Positions 20,700 to 29,943 of a DNA stretch of 47,255 bases are shown piece after piece. Under the pieces are notes generated by a model. The model ran no database searches and had not been told where the DNA came from. It saw nothing but the letters and a program-made list of their open reading frames with translations. How positions within the stretch are numbered: the stretch's first letter is position 1; every line of letters starts with the position of its first letter. The translations under genes were made by a program, and so were the position numbers. Source of the stretch: Halothiobacillaceae bacterium (GTDB taxonomy: Bacteria > Pseudomonadota > Gammaproteobacteria > Halothiobacillales > Halothiobacillaceae); the NCBI GenBank assembly GCA_028696185.1, contig JAQVHL010000017.1, forward strand, positions 1-47,255, written 5' to 3'.

Positions 20700-22682
20700 A
20701 TGCATACACACATCCTCGGAGAAACCCTCATCCTGCTGGCCATCGCCGTGGTGGTTGTGGTGGCTTTTCGCCGACTGGCCCTGCCCGCCATCCTGGCCTA
20801 TCTGGGGGTGGGTGCCGTCGTCGGCCCCTTTGGCATGGGCTGGGTGTCCGACTCGGAGAACATCCGCTTCATTGCGGAATTTGGTGTGGTGTTCCTGCTT
20901 TTTACCCTTGGGCTTGAGTTTTCCCTACCCAAGCTGATGTCCATGCGACGCGCCGTGCTGGGCATGGGAAGCGCGCAGGTGATTGCCACCACGGTGATTG
21001 CCGGAGGAATCGCCTTGCTGGCGGGCTTCTCCCTGGAGGCGGCCTTCGTCATCGGGGGCGTGTTCGCCATGTCGTCCACCGCCATCGTCATCAAGCAGCT
21101 CGGCGAGCAGATGGAAGTCAACTCGCGTCATGGGCTCAATGCCATCGGCATTCTGCTGTTCCAGGACCTGGCCGTCATCCCCTTCCTGATCCTGATCCCC
21201 ATCCTCAGCAGCGGCGGCGATGAAAGCGAGGTCACCCGTAGTCTGCTCTGGGCGCTGGGCTCGGGCATCGTGGTCACGGCCTTCCTGCTGGCCGTGGGGC
21301 GCTGGGTGCTGCGTCCCTTGTTCCGCGAGATCGCCAATGCCCGCTCAGCGGAGCTGTTCACCCTTGCCGTGCTCCTGGTCGCGCTCAGTGCCGCCTGGCT
21401 CACCGAAGCCGCCGGCCTGTCCATGGCCCTGGGCGCCTTCCTCGCCGGCATCATGCTCAGCGAAACCGAGTTCCGCCACCAGATCGAAACCGACATCCGT
21501 CCCTTCCGGGACGTACTGCTCGGCCTGTTCTTCGTCACCATCGGCATGATGCTGAATCTGCGCGCCCTGCCGGAGATCCTGCCCTGGGTCGTGCTCATCC
21601 TCGCCCTGCTGATCGCACTCAAGGTGGCCACCATCTTCCTCGTGGGCCTGCTCAGTCGCGAAAATCCTGGCGTTTCGCTACGCACCGGCCTCGTGCTCGC
21701 TCAAAGTGGCGAGTTCGGTTTCGTGCTGCTGGCCCTGGTGGATCAGAGCGTTCTTTCCGACCAACACATGCAAATTATCCTCGCCGCCGTCATCCTCAGC
21801 ATGGTGCTCACCCCGTTCCTGGTACGCTACAACGGACGTATCGCCAAGCGCGCCAGTCCGAGCTACCGGCGCTCCATCGTCGAGCGCAAGGAGGAAATCA
21901 GTCAGGGCGCGCGTGAACTTGAGCGTCACGTCATCCTCTGCGGTTTTGGCCGCGTCGGGCAGAACCTGGCCAATTTCATCGAACAGGAAGGCGTGGACTA
22001 TGTCGCCCTCGAAGTCGATCCCGATATTGTCTACAAGGCGCGACAAGCCGGTCTGCCCGTACATTTTGGCAACTCCACGCACCAGGAAATCCTCCATGCT
22101 GCCGGCATCCTGAGTGCAAAGGCGCTGGTCATCACTCACCATGACATCACGGCCGCCATCAAAACCGTTTCCCTGGCGCGCAACATCGCCCCAGGCCTGC
22201 CCATCCTTGTGCGCACACCAACCGACCAGTTCCTGGAGGAGTTGATCGAGGCCGGCGCCACCGAAGTGGTTCCCGATGCTTTCGAGGCCAGCCTGATGCT
22301 TTCCTCCTACCTGCTGGGACGCTTGGGCGTCCCCCTGTCGAAGATCATCCGCATGAACCAGCAAATCCGGCGGGACAACTACAGCCTGCTGCGACACACT
22401 TTCCGAGGTCAGGAAGTGAGCGACCTCGACATCCCCCCCCGCAAGCAATGGCACCTGCAGAGCGTGCATCTGGTCCACGGCAGCCATGGCATCGGCCAGT
22501 CCCTGGGCGAGCTTCGAATCGAAGAAAGCGGCGTGATTGTCGATGCCATCCGCCGCAGCGGCATCAAGGGGCAGTCCCCCGACCCGGAAACCCGCCTGCA
22601 GGAAGACGACGTACTGATCCTTTATGGTACGGAAAGTGACCTCGCGCGCGTGGAAAAACGCCTGCTGAGCGGCAGGGAATAA
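20700..22682 (+). CDS. CPA2-family monovalent cation:proton antiporter with RCK (TrkA-N/TrkA-C) domains
   Basis: A 660-residue protein of the KefB/KefC/YbaL class. Residues 1 to about 390 form a polytopic membrane exchanger domain, with markers such as LAYLGVGAVVGPFG, FLLFTLGLEFSLPKL, and the GFV/QSGEFGFVLLAL region. An RCK_N Rossmann domain follows at about 409-525 (HVILCGFGRVGQNLANFIEQ), then an RCK_C domain at about 580-655. These regulatory domains bind nucleotides or small ligands and gate K+ or Na+ movement. It probably exports K+ in exchange for protons. I cannot tell Kef from YbaL type, so no symbol is given. It stands alone, 31 bases after aat. Confidence 0.88.
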   Translation: MHTHILGETLILLAIAVVVVVAFRRLALPAILAYLGVGAVVGPFGMGWVSDSENIRFIAEFGVVFLLFTLGLEFSLPKLMSMRRAVLGMGSAQVIATTVIAGGIALLAGFSLEAAFVIGGVFAMSSTAIVIKQLGEQMEVNSRHGLNAIGILLFQDLAVIPFLILIPILSSGGDESEVTRSLLWALGSGIVVTAFLLAVGRWVLRPLFREIANARSAELFTLAVLLVALSAAWLTEAAGLSMALGAFLAGIMLSETEFRHQIETDIRPFRDVLLGLFFVTIGMMLNLRALPEILPWVVLILALLIALKVATIFLVGLLSRENPGVSLRTGLVLAQSGEFGFVLLALVDQSVLSDQHMQIILAAVILSMVLTPFLVRYNGRIAKRASPSYRRSIVERKEEISQGARELERHVILCGFGRVGQNLANFIEQEGVDYVALEVDPDIVYKARQAGLPVHFGNSTHQEILHAAGILSAKALVITHHDITAAIKTVSLARNIAPGLPILVRTPTDQFLEELIEAGATEVVPDAFEASLMLSSYLLGRLGVPLSKIIRMNQQIRRDNYSLLRHTFRGQEVSDLDIPPRKQWHLQSVHLVHGSHGIGQSLGELRIEESGVIVDAIRRSGIKGQSPDPETRLQEDDVLILYGTESDLARVEKRLLSGRE

Positions 22683-22742
22683 CCCACCGATCAGCTGCAC
22701 TTATGGATGATAAGCAAGCACACTCGCACGGACAGGCTATAC

Positions 22743-22768
22743 TCAAGTTATCTTTGATTGGCAGACAA
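22743..22768 (+). promoter_or_regulatory. Possible FliA (sigma-28)-like promoter upstream of the 69-residue protein
   Basis: TCAAGTTA (22743-22750) and GCAGACAA (22761-22768) resemble the flagellar sigma-28 elements TAAAGTTT/TCAAG and GCCGATAA, with a spacer of 10 instead of the usual 11. The second element matches 6 of 8 positions. An overlapping TATACT (22738-22743) could instead be a sigma-70 -10 box, but without a good -35. The call is tentative. Confidence 0.3.
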
Positions 22769-22822
22769 CGTCGGCAGCCTCACCGATCCAGGCCGCCGGC
22801 GATCCCTCCGAGGGCATAGGCC

Positions 22823-23032
22823 ATGATCGATCCCGTCAGTAGCGCAAGCTTCAACCCACCGGTCGCCCTGCGTCGTCCGGACGAGCCTTCCTACGTTCAG
22901 GAAGGGCTGACGGCTCGCGCACGCATGCCCACCCCATACCGTATCGCCTCACCCGGTGAAATCGAGCAGGCGGTGCGTGATCGTGGAGCGCTTGAATCCC
23001 GCGTCGGCAGCCTGCTTGACGTACGGGCCTAG
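22823..23032 (+). CDS. Small protein of unknown function (69 aa), paired with SprA-type gene
   Basis: A 69-residue hydrophilic protein (MIDPVSSASFNPPVALRRPD...) without signal peptide or membrane segment. I do not recognise the family. It begins with ATG at 22823 and ends LLDVRA, sharing the last four residues (DVRA) with the next gene's product, which ends VVDVRA. The 11-base gap to that gene, which includes its GGAG ribosome site, suggests one operon. The Pro/Ser-rich N-terminus looks disordered; residues 43-66 could form a helix. A sigma-28-like site upstream hints at motility-linked expression, but this is weak. Confidence 0.65.
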   Translation: MIDPVSSASFNPPVALRRPDEPSYVQEGLTARARMPTPYRIASPGEIEQAVRDRGALESRVGSLLDVRA

Positions 23033-23043
23033 GAGCATCGGCC

Positions 23044-23610
23044 ATGGATATGAGCACCGCCAGCTGGTCGCAACAACCGCTCCCCCCCTGGAACCCGGCC
23101 ACCCAGGAAGCACTCAAACGCGGCGCCCAGGTCAACAGCAAGACCGAGCCTGGCGAGCCCCCCACCGCGCAGGAAAACGCCGCCGTACGCCCGCAATCGG
23201 CCGAGCCCGACCAGCAGCAGACCCGCGAGCAGGCAAATGAGTTGCGCGAGCTCAAGGTCCGTGACCAGGAAGTGCGCCAGCACGAAAACGCCCATCGCTC
23301 CGCCGGCGGGGGATTGGTTCGTGGGGGCAGCTACGAATACACCCGAGGCCCCGATGGGCGCATGTATGCGATTGCCGGGGAAGTCAGCATCGACAGCGGC
23401 AGTGTCCCCGGAGACCCGGAGGCCACCTTGCAAAAGGCTCAGACCGTGCTGCGTGCGGCCCTGGCCCCCGCAGAACCCTCGGGCCAGGATCGGCGTGTGG
23501 CGGCCCAGGCACAAGCCACGGCAGCTCAGGCTCGCCTGGAACTGATGCAAAAACGCGCCCGTGGTGAAGAAGGGCAAGCCCCTGGAGGCGTCGTCGATGT
23601 CCGTGCCTGA
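23044..23610 (+). CDS. SprA-family putative metalloprotease
   Basis: A 188-residue protein with the SprA-related domain. Residues 1-60 are Pro/Gln/Glu-rich and probably disordered. Around residue 78 is VRQHENAHRSAGG, where HENAH fits the HExxH zinc-protease motif and the trailing AGG is typical of this family. It is followed by SYEYTRGPDGRMYAIAGEVS, a conserved core strand region. The C-terminal third is an Ala/Gln-rich helix. There is no visible signal peptide, so the site of action is unclear. GGAG lies 8 bases before the ATG. Family knowledge supports a putative peptidase; activity and substrate are unknown. Confidence 0.78.
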   Translation: MDMSTASWSQQPLPPWNPATQEALKRGAQVNSKTEPGEPPTAQENAAVRPQSAEPDQQQTREQANELRELKVRDQEVRQHENAHRSAGGGLVRGGSYEYTRGPDGRMYAIAGEVSIDSGSVPGDPEATLQKAQTVLRAALAPAEPSGQDRRVAAQAQATAAQARLELMQKRARGEEGQAPGGVVDVRA

Positions 23611-23667
23611 AAAACAATTACTTGGCAGTGTCGGCAAACCGGGTTGGAAAAACCCTTGTAACTTGGC

Positions 23668-26253
23668 ATGCTAAGCCCACATATCAACCCGAATCGGTTC
23701 GAGATGACCCAGCCCAACAGCACGCTCACGGCAGCACAGATACTCGACACCCTGCGCAAGCGGGGCCGCGAGATCCTGCTGGGCCGCATGGATGCCATGT
23801 TCAGTCACGCGGACGATACGCTGTTCGGCATGGCCGAGCGCGCGTCCGAGGCTCGCCAGCAAAACCTCTATTTCGACACCATGCGCACCCTGCGTCTGGA
23901 ACGGCAATCGCTCACGGAACGCTTTCTTGCCCTGGTCGGAGAAACCGAAAGGCCGGCAGGGCCGACACCGGAGAGTAAAAACGACCCCGAGGACATGTTC
24001 TCGCTCTCGCTGCTGGATCACGATCAGGTCGAGGAAAATGTCGCCGTGACCAATATGGTCACCAAGATCAAAAACCTCTACGCCACCGAAATCGCGCATC
24101 TGGAAACCCGTCTGGAATGGCTGGCCGAGCGGCATAGCCTCGAACTTCCCGCCAGCCTGTACTCGCCCCAGCGCATTTGCGAAGCCTTTCGCGACGCCAT
24201 GGACGAGCTGGAGCACGAAATCCAGATCAAGCTGCTGATATTCAAGCTTTTCGAGCAGCATGTCGCCTCCCGGCTGGCGGATTTCTACCGTGAACTGAAC
24301 GAAACCCTGATCGAGTCCGGCGTCCTGCCCAAGATCCGCCTGCAGCGCGGTGGATCAGGCCGAGGCGGGGGTGGCGGGGGGAGTATGGGCGGCATGGGGG
24401 GAGGCATGGCCGCACCGGCATCGCCCGCCCTGGCGGGCGATGCCGAGATGGGAGGCGATTACGGCGGCGGGGCCGGAGGATACGGCGGGGCCGCGCCGGC
24501 CTATGCCGGATACCCCATAAGCCGCGCCTCCCTGCTGCAACAGCTGACCCAGCCAGGGCTCAACGAAGGCATTGCCCCACCCACTGCTGCCTGGAATGCC
24601 GATACCCTGCTCAGCCACCTGCTGGAAAGGCTCGATGGCGGTCAGGGCGGCAAGCTGACGCCAGCGAGCATGCAGGATAACGAAAAGCAGGTTCTGGAAC
24701 TGGTGAGCATGATGTTCGGCGCCCTGCTTACCGACCGCAATGTCACCGACGCCACCAAGCTGCTGATCGCACGCCTGCAGGTACCCGTGCTCAAATCCGC
24801 CCTGCTCGACCCAAGCTTTTTCCGCAATGCGATGCACCCGGCCCGCGCCTTCATCAACACCCTGGCGCTACGCGGCACTTCGGCGGTCCCGACCGAAGCC
24901 CCCAGCTTCCAGCGCATGCAGGCCCTCACCGAGCGCGTTGTCGAACAGTTTGATAGCAACCCCAACGTCTTCGCCAGCGCGCTTGAAGAACTCAAGAACA
25001 TCGAAAAAGACATCCCGGCGGCTCCGGATGAATTTCTCGAACAGGAACGTGCCCAGGCGCAACGCCGACGCACGGAGCTCATTGCCCGTGCCCGTGAGGA
25101 AGTCACCGCGCTGATTGTGCGCCACACGCGGGGCATACAGCTCCCCCCCTTCCTGCAGCAGTTCATCCAGCAGGGTTGGGGACCGCTCATGGTGGTGAAA
25201 TTCATCAACCACGGCCAGCACAGCGTCGCCTGGATTCAGGCCGAAGAGCTCCTGAGCGACCTGCTCAAGCGCACCCAGCCTTCCCTGCCGATCGATCAGG
25301 AAGAAGATCGCTCCCTGCTCGTTGCCCTGCGCGATGAGTTGGACAGTGTGAATTTCGACTCCTCGCGCGTCGAGCTGATGCTGGCCCCGATCACTGCCTG
25401 GTTCAACGAACGCCATGCCACGCTGACCAGCGAAGAAAATGCCTTGGCTCCGTTCGCCAGCCTTGAGGAAGTCGAAGCCGAAGCCGAAGCCGAAGCCGAA
25501 GCCGAAGCCGAAGCCGAAGCCGAAGCCGAAGCCGAAGCCGAAGCCGAAGCCGAAGCCGAAGCCGAAGCCGCAGCCGAAGCCGAAGCCGAAGCCGAAGCCG
25601 AAGCCGAAGCCGAAGCCGAAGCCGAAGCCGAAGCCGAAGCCGAAGCCGAAGCCGAAGCCGAAGCCGAAGCCGAAGTCGAAGCCGAGGTCGAAGCCGAAGC
25701 GCCTCCGCCTGCTCCCGAGGCAGAAGCAACCGTGCCCGTTACGAAAGCCGAGGAATCCGCCGCCTCATGGGCCGCTGCAACCGTGGCACGCCTTGCGGAA
25801 GACTGGAAGCGCGCCGAACCGGAACCCGAGTTTGAAGCCACCGGGGATTATGTCGTCGGCACCGTCATCGATATACCACCTAGCGTTGATAAGGAACCCA
25901 GCGAAAGCAGCGAAACAGCCGGAGAGGAAAATCCGACCCGTTGGAAGGTCATCGACTTCCTGGCCTCCACTTTCACCCCGAACACCTGGTTCCAGATTTT
26001 CACGGGCGAGGGACTGGCTGTTCGGCGCCTGAAGGCACACAGCTTCTCCGCCAGTATGGATGTGGTGATCTTTGCCGACCGCAACGGACAGAAATGCCTG
26101 TTCCGTCCCATCGACGCCTTTATCGACGATCTGCTGCAGGGACGTTCGCACCCCGTATTCGACGATCCGCGCTTCCAGGCCGACCTCAACCATCTGCGCG
26201 ATGTGCTCACCGCCGCCGCGTTTCAGGAAACCCGCAAGACCGGTCAATCATGA
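23668..26253 (+). CDS. DUF1631 family protein with a long Ala-Glu repeat
   Basis: An 861-residue cytoplasmic protein of unknown function. The DUF1631 hallmark is the N-terminal [20 protein letters not shown] near residue 52 with following helices; homologous blocks resume at about 285-590 and 740-861. Two low-complexity stretches interrupt it: a Gly/Met-rich linker at about 228-282, and an acidic (Ala-Glu)n tract at 602-677. The C-terminal part ([33 protein letters not shown]) resembles the end of other DUF1631 proteins. An ATG at 23704 ([12 protein letters not shown]) is an alternative start; neither has a clear ribosome site. Its stop overlaps the PilZ gene start (ATGA), suggesting a joint role. 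Confidence 0.85.
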   Translation: MLSPHINPNRFEMTQPNSTLTAAQILDTLRKRGREILLGRMDAMFSHADDTLFGMAERASEARQQNLYFDTMRTLRLERQSLTERFLALVGETERPAGPTPESKNDPEDMFSLSLLDHDQVEENVAVTNMVTKIKNLYATEIAHLETRLEWLAERHSLELPASLYSPQRICEAFRDAMDELEHEIQIKLLIFKLFEQHVASRLADFYRELNETLIESGVLPKIRLQRGGSGRGGGGGGSMGGMGGGMAAPASPALAGDAEMGGDYGGGAGGYGGAAPAYAGYPISRASLLQQLTQPGLNEGIAPPTAAWNADTLLSHLLERLDGGQGGKLTPASMQDNEKQVLELVSMMFGALLTDRNVTDATKLLIARLQVPVLKSALLDPSFFRNAMHPARAFINTLALRGTSAVPTEAPSFQRMQALTERVVEQFDSNPNVFASALEELKNIEKDIPAAPDEFLEQERAQAQRRRTELIARAREEVTALIVRHTRGIQLPPFLQQFIQQGWGPLMVVKFINHGQHSVAWIQAEELLSDLLKRTQPSLPIDQEEDRSLLVALRDELDSVNFDSSRVELMLAPITAWFNERHATLTSEENALAPFASLEEVEAEAEAEAEAEAEAEAEAEAEAEAEAEAEAEAAAEAEAEAEAEAEAEAEAEAEAEAEAEAEAEAEAEVEAEVEAEAPPPAPEAEATVPVTKAEESAASWAAATVARLAEDWKRAEPEPEFEATGDYVVGTVIDIPPSVDKEPSESSETAGEENPTRWKVIDFLASTFTPNTWFQIFTGEGLAVRRLKAHSFSASMDVVIFADRNGQKCLFRPIDAFIDDLLQGRSHPVFDDPRFQADLNHLRDVLTAAAFQETRKTGQS
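25471..25698 (+). repeat. Hexanucleotide tandem repeat (GCCGAA)n inside the DUF1631 gene
   Basis: Thirty-eight consecutive 6-base units encode (Ala-Glu)n, residues 602-677. By eye 33 are exact GCCGAA; the variants are three GTCGAA (Val), one GCCGCA and one GCCGAG, concentrated at the edges. The unit is a multiple of three, so copy-number change alters protein length without frameshift. The same repeat keeps several shadow frames open (Pro-Lys, Ser-Ala and Arg-Leu dipeptides), which are not genes. Confidence 0.97.
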
Positions 26254-26603
26254 CAGAAACCATCGGCAATCCCAGCGACCGTCGTCTGTTTCACCGTGAA
26301 ATCCGGGAAGAGCGTCTGCTGGCCCGTATTCCGGGCGTGGCGGGAGACCCTGCGCGTTTTATTCGCTGCCGCACCATTGATGTCTCGGCGGAAGGACTGC
26401 AACTGCTGAGTGAGGAGCCTCTGCCCACCAATCTCACGGTGGAGCTGTGGGTCAATCTTTCCGACAGCCCCGGCAAATTCCTTCTGCACTGCAGGGTTGT
26501 ATGGACACACATGCAGGACGGTCATTTCCTCAGTGGCGTCATTTTGTTCCAGGACTCGAACATCGACGACTGGGATGACTGGCGGGCGCTATTTGCCGAC
26601 TGA
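26250..26603 (+). CDS. PilZ-domain protein (putative cyclic-di-GMP receptor)
   Basis: A 117-residue single-domain PilZ protein. The c-di-GMP motif is present as R22-L-L-A-R26 (RxxxR) and D44-V-S-A-E-G49 (D/NxSxxG), followed by beta-strand segments (NLTVELWVNLS, FLLHCRVVWTH). The ATG at 26250 overlaps the DUF1631 stop in ATGA, so the two are translationally coupled. The frame is open further upstream only as a shadow of DUF1631. By family knowledge it probably binds c-di-GMP and acts on motility, adhesion or exopolysaccharide. The direct partner may be the DUF1631 protein, which is inference from coupling. Confidence 0.85.
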   Translation: MTETIGNPSDRRLFHREIREERLLARIPGVAGDPARFIRCRTIDVSAEGLQLLSEEPLPTNLTVELWVNLSDSPGKFLLHCRVVWTHMQDGHFLSGVILFQDSNIDDWDDWRALFAD

Positions 26604-26715
26604 AAAAGAAACCTAAAAAAACCGGGTTGGCGGATACAAACAGGACGCAGCAATAACTACTTCAACCGCCTGCCAATCCAGACCACGCCCAGAACAGCGT
26701 CCTACAAACGGGACC

Positions 26716-26751
26716 GCCGGCGGCTGAAACAGTGTTTCGACAGCCGACGGC
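26716..26751 (-). terminator. Imperfect hairpin just after trpE
   Basis: GCCG-G-CGGCTG-AAAC pairs with GTTT-CGA-CAGCCG-A-CGGC around a 3-base loop, starting 7 bases past the trpE stop on the minus strand. The stem is long but has a mismatch and a bulge, and no real T-run follows. It may end or stabilise the rpe-gph-trpE message. It also lies downstream of the PilZ gene on the other strand. Confidence 0.4.
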
Positions 26752-26757
26752 AGCGAA

Positions 26758-28275
26758 TCAACGGTGCAACTGCGTGCCGTCCAACCCGGCTTCAGCCAGA
26801 CTCACGGCACGAAACACCGCACGCCCCTTGTTGAGCGTCTCCTGCCATTCGCTTTCAGGCACTGAGTCATACACGATGCCCGCCCCGGCCTGGATGTGCA
26901 GCGTTCCATCCTTGATGACAGCCGTGCGGATGGCGATGGCCGTGTCCATATTGCCGTTCCACGCCCAATAGCCCACCGCGCCGGAATACACGCCGCGCTT
27001 GACCGGCTCCAGCTCGTCGATGATCTCCATGGCCCGCACTTTGGGGGCGCCGGAGACGGTGCCCGCCGGAAAGGTGGCGCGCAGCACGTCCATCGCCGAC
27101 AAACCCGGACGCAGATGCCCGGTGACATTGGAAACAATATGCATGACATGCGAATAGCGCTCGATCACCATGCGGTCGGTAACGCACACGCTGCCGGTCT
27201 GCGACACGCGTCCGGCATCGTTGCGCCCCAGATCGATCAGCATCAGGTGTTCGGCGCGCTCCTTGGGGTCAGCGAGAAGCTCAGCTTCAAGCGCGCGATC
27301 CTCCGCTTCATTGCAACCGCGCGGCCGGGTGCCGGCGATGGGCCGCACGGTGACCAGATCATCCTCAAGCCGCACGAGGATTTCCGGGGACGAACCGACG
27401 ACCTGGAAGGTGTCGAAATCCAGGAAATACATGTATGGCGAGGGATTGAGCCCCCGCAGGGCGCGATACAAATCCAGCGGCGAGGCGTGATAAGGAATCG
27501 ACAGGCGCTGCGAAAGCACCACCTGCATCACATCCCCATCGACGATGTACTCCTTGCAGCGTACGACAGCGGCCTTGAACCCCTCTTCGGTGAAACCCGA
27601 AACAAAGTCGGCCTCCTCCACCGCGCGCCCCCGCGGCGCGGGCGGCCGCGGTGTCGGCGTATTGCGCAGACGCTCCGCCAGCCGGTCCAGACGACGCTCG
27701 CCCAAGGACAGCGCATCCGGAGCCGCCGGGTCAATGAGCACGATGAGCAGGAGCCGGCCGCGCAGATTGTCAAAGACCAGCACGTCCTCCGAGGCCATCA
27801 GCAGGATGTCCGGGGTCTCCAGCGGATCAGGCTTGGCGGGCGCCCGCCCGAAGGCCAGCTTCGGTTCGATATAGCGAATGGTTTCGTAGCCGAAATAGCC
27901 GACCAGCCCGCCGGAGAAGCGCGGCAGCCCTTCGGGGGAGTAACAGCGGTAACGCGCCTTGAATTGCTCGACCCAGGCCAGCGGGTCCTCGACCGTCAGC
28001 GACTCGACCGGCACGCCCTCACGCTCGACACTCACATCGTGACCATGAATGCGCACCACATCCCGCGCTGGCAGGCCGATGATCGAGTACCTCCCCCACT
28101 TCTCCCCGCCCTGCACCGATTCGAACAGGTAGGAATACGGTCCGGAAGCCAGCTTGAGGTAGGCCGAAAGAGGGGTGTCGAGATCCGCGAGCACTTCACG
28201 AACCAGCGGCACACGGTTATACCCTTCCGCCGCGAGACGGGCCAAGGTTTGCAGGTCGGGGTTTACATAAGTCAT
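26758..28275 (-). CDS. trpE: Anthranilate synthase component I
   Basis: Makes anthranilate from chorismate, the first step to tryptophan, using ammonia from the TrpG glutaminase. It has 505 residues from the ATG at 28275, chosen because GGAG is 8 bases upstream; an ATG at 28281 is only 3 bases from it. The feedback-site region [11 protein letters not shown] is near residue 46. Catalytic-core motifs are [39 protein letters not shown] and [18 protein letters not shown]. TrpE is favoured over the aminodeoxychorismate synthase PabB by overall length and the rpe-gph-trpE context. trpG is not adjacent: the next gene is convergent and unrelated. Confidence 0.93.
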   Translation of the reverse strand: MTYVNPDLQTLARLAAEGYNRVPLVREVLADLDTPLSAYLKLASGPYSYLFESVQGGEKWGRYSIIGLPARDVVRIHGHDVSVEREGVPVESLTVEDPLAWVEQFKARYRCYSPEGLPRFSGGLVGYFGYETIRYIEPKLAFGRAPAKPDPLETPDILLMASEDVLVFDNLRGRLLLIVLIDPAAPDALSLGERRLDRLAERLRNTPTPRPPAPRGRAVEEADFVSGFTEEGFKAAVVRCKEYIVDGDVMQVVLSQRLSIPYHASPLDLYRALRGLNPSPYMYFLDFDTFQVVGSSPEILVRLEDDLVTVRPIAGTRPRGCNEAEDRALEAELLADPKERAEHLMLIDLGRNDAGRVSQTGSVCVTDRMVIERYSHVMHIVSNVTGHLRPGLSAMDVLRATFPAGTVSGAPKVRAMEIIDELEPVKRGVYSGAVGYWAWNGNMDTAIAIRTAVIKDGTLHIQAGAGIVYDSVPESEWQETLNKGRAVFRAVSLAEAGLDGTQLHR

Positions 28276-28365
28276 GCGCATTTCTCCGGAGGCGATTCAA
28301 GACAGAGCGGGCGGGTGCGAATCACCGCACGCCATCGCCATGCCCCGACGGCCCGGAAAATGAGA

Positions 28366-29049
28366 TCAGCCACGGCAGGGCTCCAGCAGCTCCGCCAGCT
28401 CGACCATCGAGTCGATGACCACATCCGGGTTGTAGTTGCGGATATCCTCGCCGTGGTTGTAGCCATAGCTCATGCAGATGATGTTGAATCCGGCGGCACG
28501 CGCGGCCTTCACGTCGGAAATCGAGTCACCGACCATCAGGGCCTCATGCGGAGCGCACTGGAACCAGCCAGCGGCATAGAACAGCGGCCCTGGATCGGGC
28601 TTTTTCACAGTCAGCGTATCGCCTGAAATCACCACCTCGAACGTGTCCAGCACCCCCATGTCGCGCAGCAGCGGCAGGGTGAAGGCTTCCGCCTTGTTGG
28701 TGACACAGCCCATGCGGTAACCGCGCGAACGCACGATCTCCAGCCCTTCGACCACGCCGGGGTAGAGCAACGAGCGCTTGGAGGTGTTCTCGGCGTACAG
28801 AGCCTTGAACATCGGCAGCGCACGCGCGAAAAGCATGGCATCCGGCTTGCCGTTGAGGTCGTTGGTCAGCGCGCGTTCGACCAGGCGCTCCACGCCGTTG
28901 CCGACCCAGTTGCGTACGGCGGCCTCGCCACGCACGGGCAGATCGAGCGCCTTCATCATCTCGTCCACGCAGAAAGCAAGATCAGGTACGCTGTCGATCA
29001 GGGTGCCATCCAGATCGAACAGCACCATTTTCGGGGTGAAGGTCTTCAT
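28366..29049 (-). CDS. gph: Phosphoglycolate phosphatase (HAD family)
   Basis: Hydrolyses 2-phosphoglycolate, the toxic product of RuBisCO oxygenation, to glycolate. It has 227 residues. HAD motif I is FDLDGTLIDSVPDL, with the nucleophile Asp12 and acid Asp14. Motif II (VTNKAEAFT), the motif III Lys (VKKPDPGP) and the motif IV acids (MVGDSISDVKAARAAG) are all present, with a helical cap between. Family members are also called cbbZ in autotrophs. It lies between rpe and trpE, as in many proteobacteria, and about 6 kb from the first RuBisCO gene. Confidence 0.93.
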   Translation of the reverse strand: MKTFTPKMVLFDLDGTLIDSVPDLAFCVDEMMKALDLPVRGEAAVRNWVGNGVERLVERALTNDLNGKPDAMLFARALPMFKALYAENTSKRSLLYPGVVEGLEIVRSRGYRMGCVTNKAEAFTLPLLRDMGVLDTFEVVISGDTLTVKKPDPGPLFYAAGWFQCAPHEALMVGDSISDVKAARAAGFNIICMSYGYNHGEDIRNYNPDVVIDSMVELAELLEPCRG

Positions 29050-29070
29050 CGGCCCACTCTTTTTCGTCAG

Positions 29071-29763
29071 TTAGCCGCCGACCTTGGCGAGCTCGTCGCG
29101 CATGGTCTGGATGACGGTGTTGTAACGGTTGGCGTCGCTGTCCTTGGCGGCGCCGAAGATGGCGGAACCGGCGACGAAGGTGTCCACGCCAGCGGCGGCC
29201 ACTTCGCGGATATTGGCCGGACCGACGCCGCCGTCGATCTCCAGGCGGCAGTCATAACCACCCGCGTCGATCATGGCGCGCACTTCGCGGGCCTTGTCGA
29301 GCACGTAGGGAATGAACTTCTGCCCGCCGAAGCCCGGGTTGACCGACATCAACAGCACCATGTCCAGCTTCGGCAGCATGTACTTGAGCACGTCCAGCGG
29401 GGTGGCCGGGTTGAACACCAGGCCCGCCTTGCAGCCGGAATCCTTGATGAGGCCGATGGTGCGGTCGATGTGCTCGGAGGCTTCCGGGTGGAAGGTGATG
29501 TAGGTGGCGCCGGCCTTGGCGAAGTCCGGGATGATGCGGTCCACCGGCTTGACCATCAGGTGCACGTCGATCGGCGCGGTGACGCCGTGCTTGCGCAGGG
29601 CTTCGCAGACCAGCGGGCCGATGGTGAGGTTCGGCACGTAGTGGTTGTCCATCACGTCGAAGTGGACGATGTCGGCGCCGGCGGCCAGCACGTTGTCCAC
29701 TTCCTCGCCCAGTTTGGCGAAGTTGGCGGAGAGGATGGACGGTGCGATGAGGAACTTCGACAT
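29071..29763 (-). CDS. rpe: Ribulose-phosphate 3-epimerase
   Basis: Interconverts xylulose-5-phosphate and ribulose-5-phosphate, feeding RuBP regeneration in the Calvin cycle and the pentose phosphate pathway. It has 230 residues from the ATG at 29763 ([19 protein letters not shown]); the frame is open 46 codons upstream without a family match. Metal-binding residues are His34 and Asp36 ([12 protein letters not shown]), His68 (DVHLM) and the Asp in [12 protein letters not shown] near 174. [15 protein letters not shown] is a family signature. It is first in rpe-gph-trpE. Confidence 0.96.
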   Translation of the reverse strand: MSKFLIAPSILSANFAKLGEEVDNVLAAGADIVHFDVMDNHYVPNLTIGPLVCEALRKHGVTAPIDVHLMVKPVDRIIPDFAKAGATYITFHPEASEHIDRTIGLIKDSGCKAGLVFNPATPLDVLKYMLPKLDMVLLMSVNPGFGGQKFIPYVLDKAREVRAMIDAGGYDCRLEIDGGVGPANIREVAAAGVDTFVAGSAIFGAAKDSDANRYNTVIQTMRDELAKVGG

Positions 29764-29884
29764 GGTGTGCGCTCCAGTGGGTACGTTGTCGCGTGGCTTG
29801 CGAATCAAAACCGCAACTTTACCGGAACAGGCGGGTATTTTCAGCCACCGGTTCCCTATCGTTCGTACGGACAAGAATTCTGGA

Positions 29885-29916
29885 CAAAAAAAATCCGCCA
29901 TGTCTCCACGGCGGAT
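29885..29916 (-). terminator. Rho-independent terminator after the cytochrome c gene
   Basis: On the minus strand ATCCGCC and GGCGGAT form a perfect 7-bp stem with a 10-base loop (29893-29916), immediately followed by a run of T (A-run 29886-29893 on the plus strand). It lies 27 bases past the cytochrome c stop and upstream of rpe, separating the two units. Confidence 0.9.
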
Positions 29917-29943
29917 CCCGGCTGACCTGACGGCCCGGAAGGA

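Noticed and set aside
25296-26032. Other frames through the hexamer array giving Pro-Lys, Ser-Ala and Arg-Leu dipeptide repeats
   Set aside because: They stay open only because a 6-base repeat without stop codons does so in many frames; the DUF1631 frame is the one conserved on both sides.
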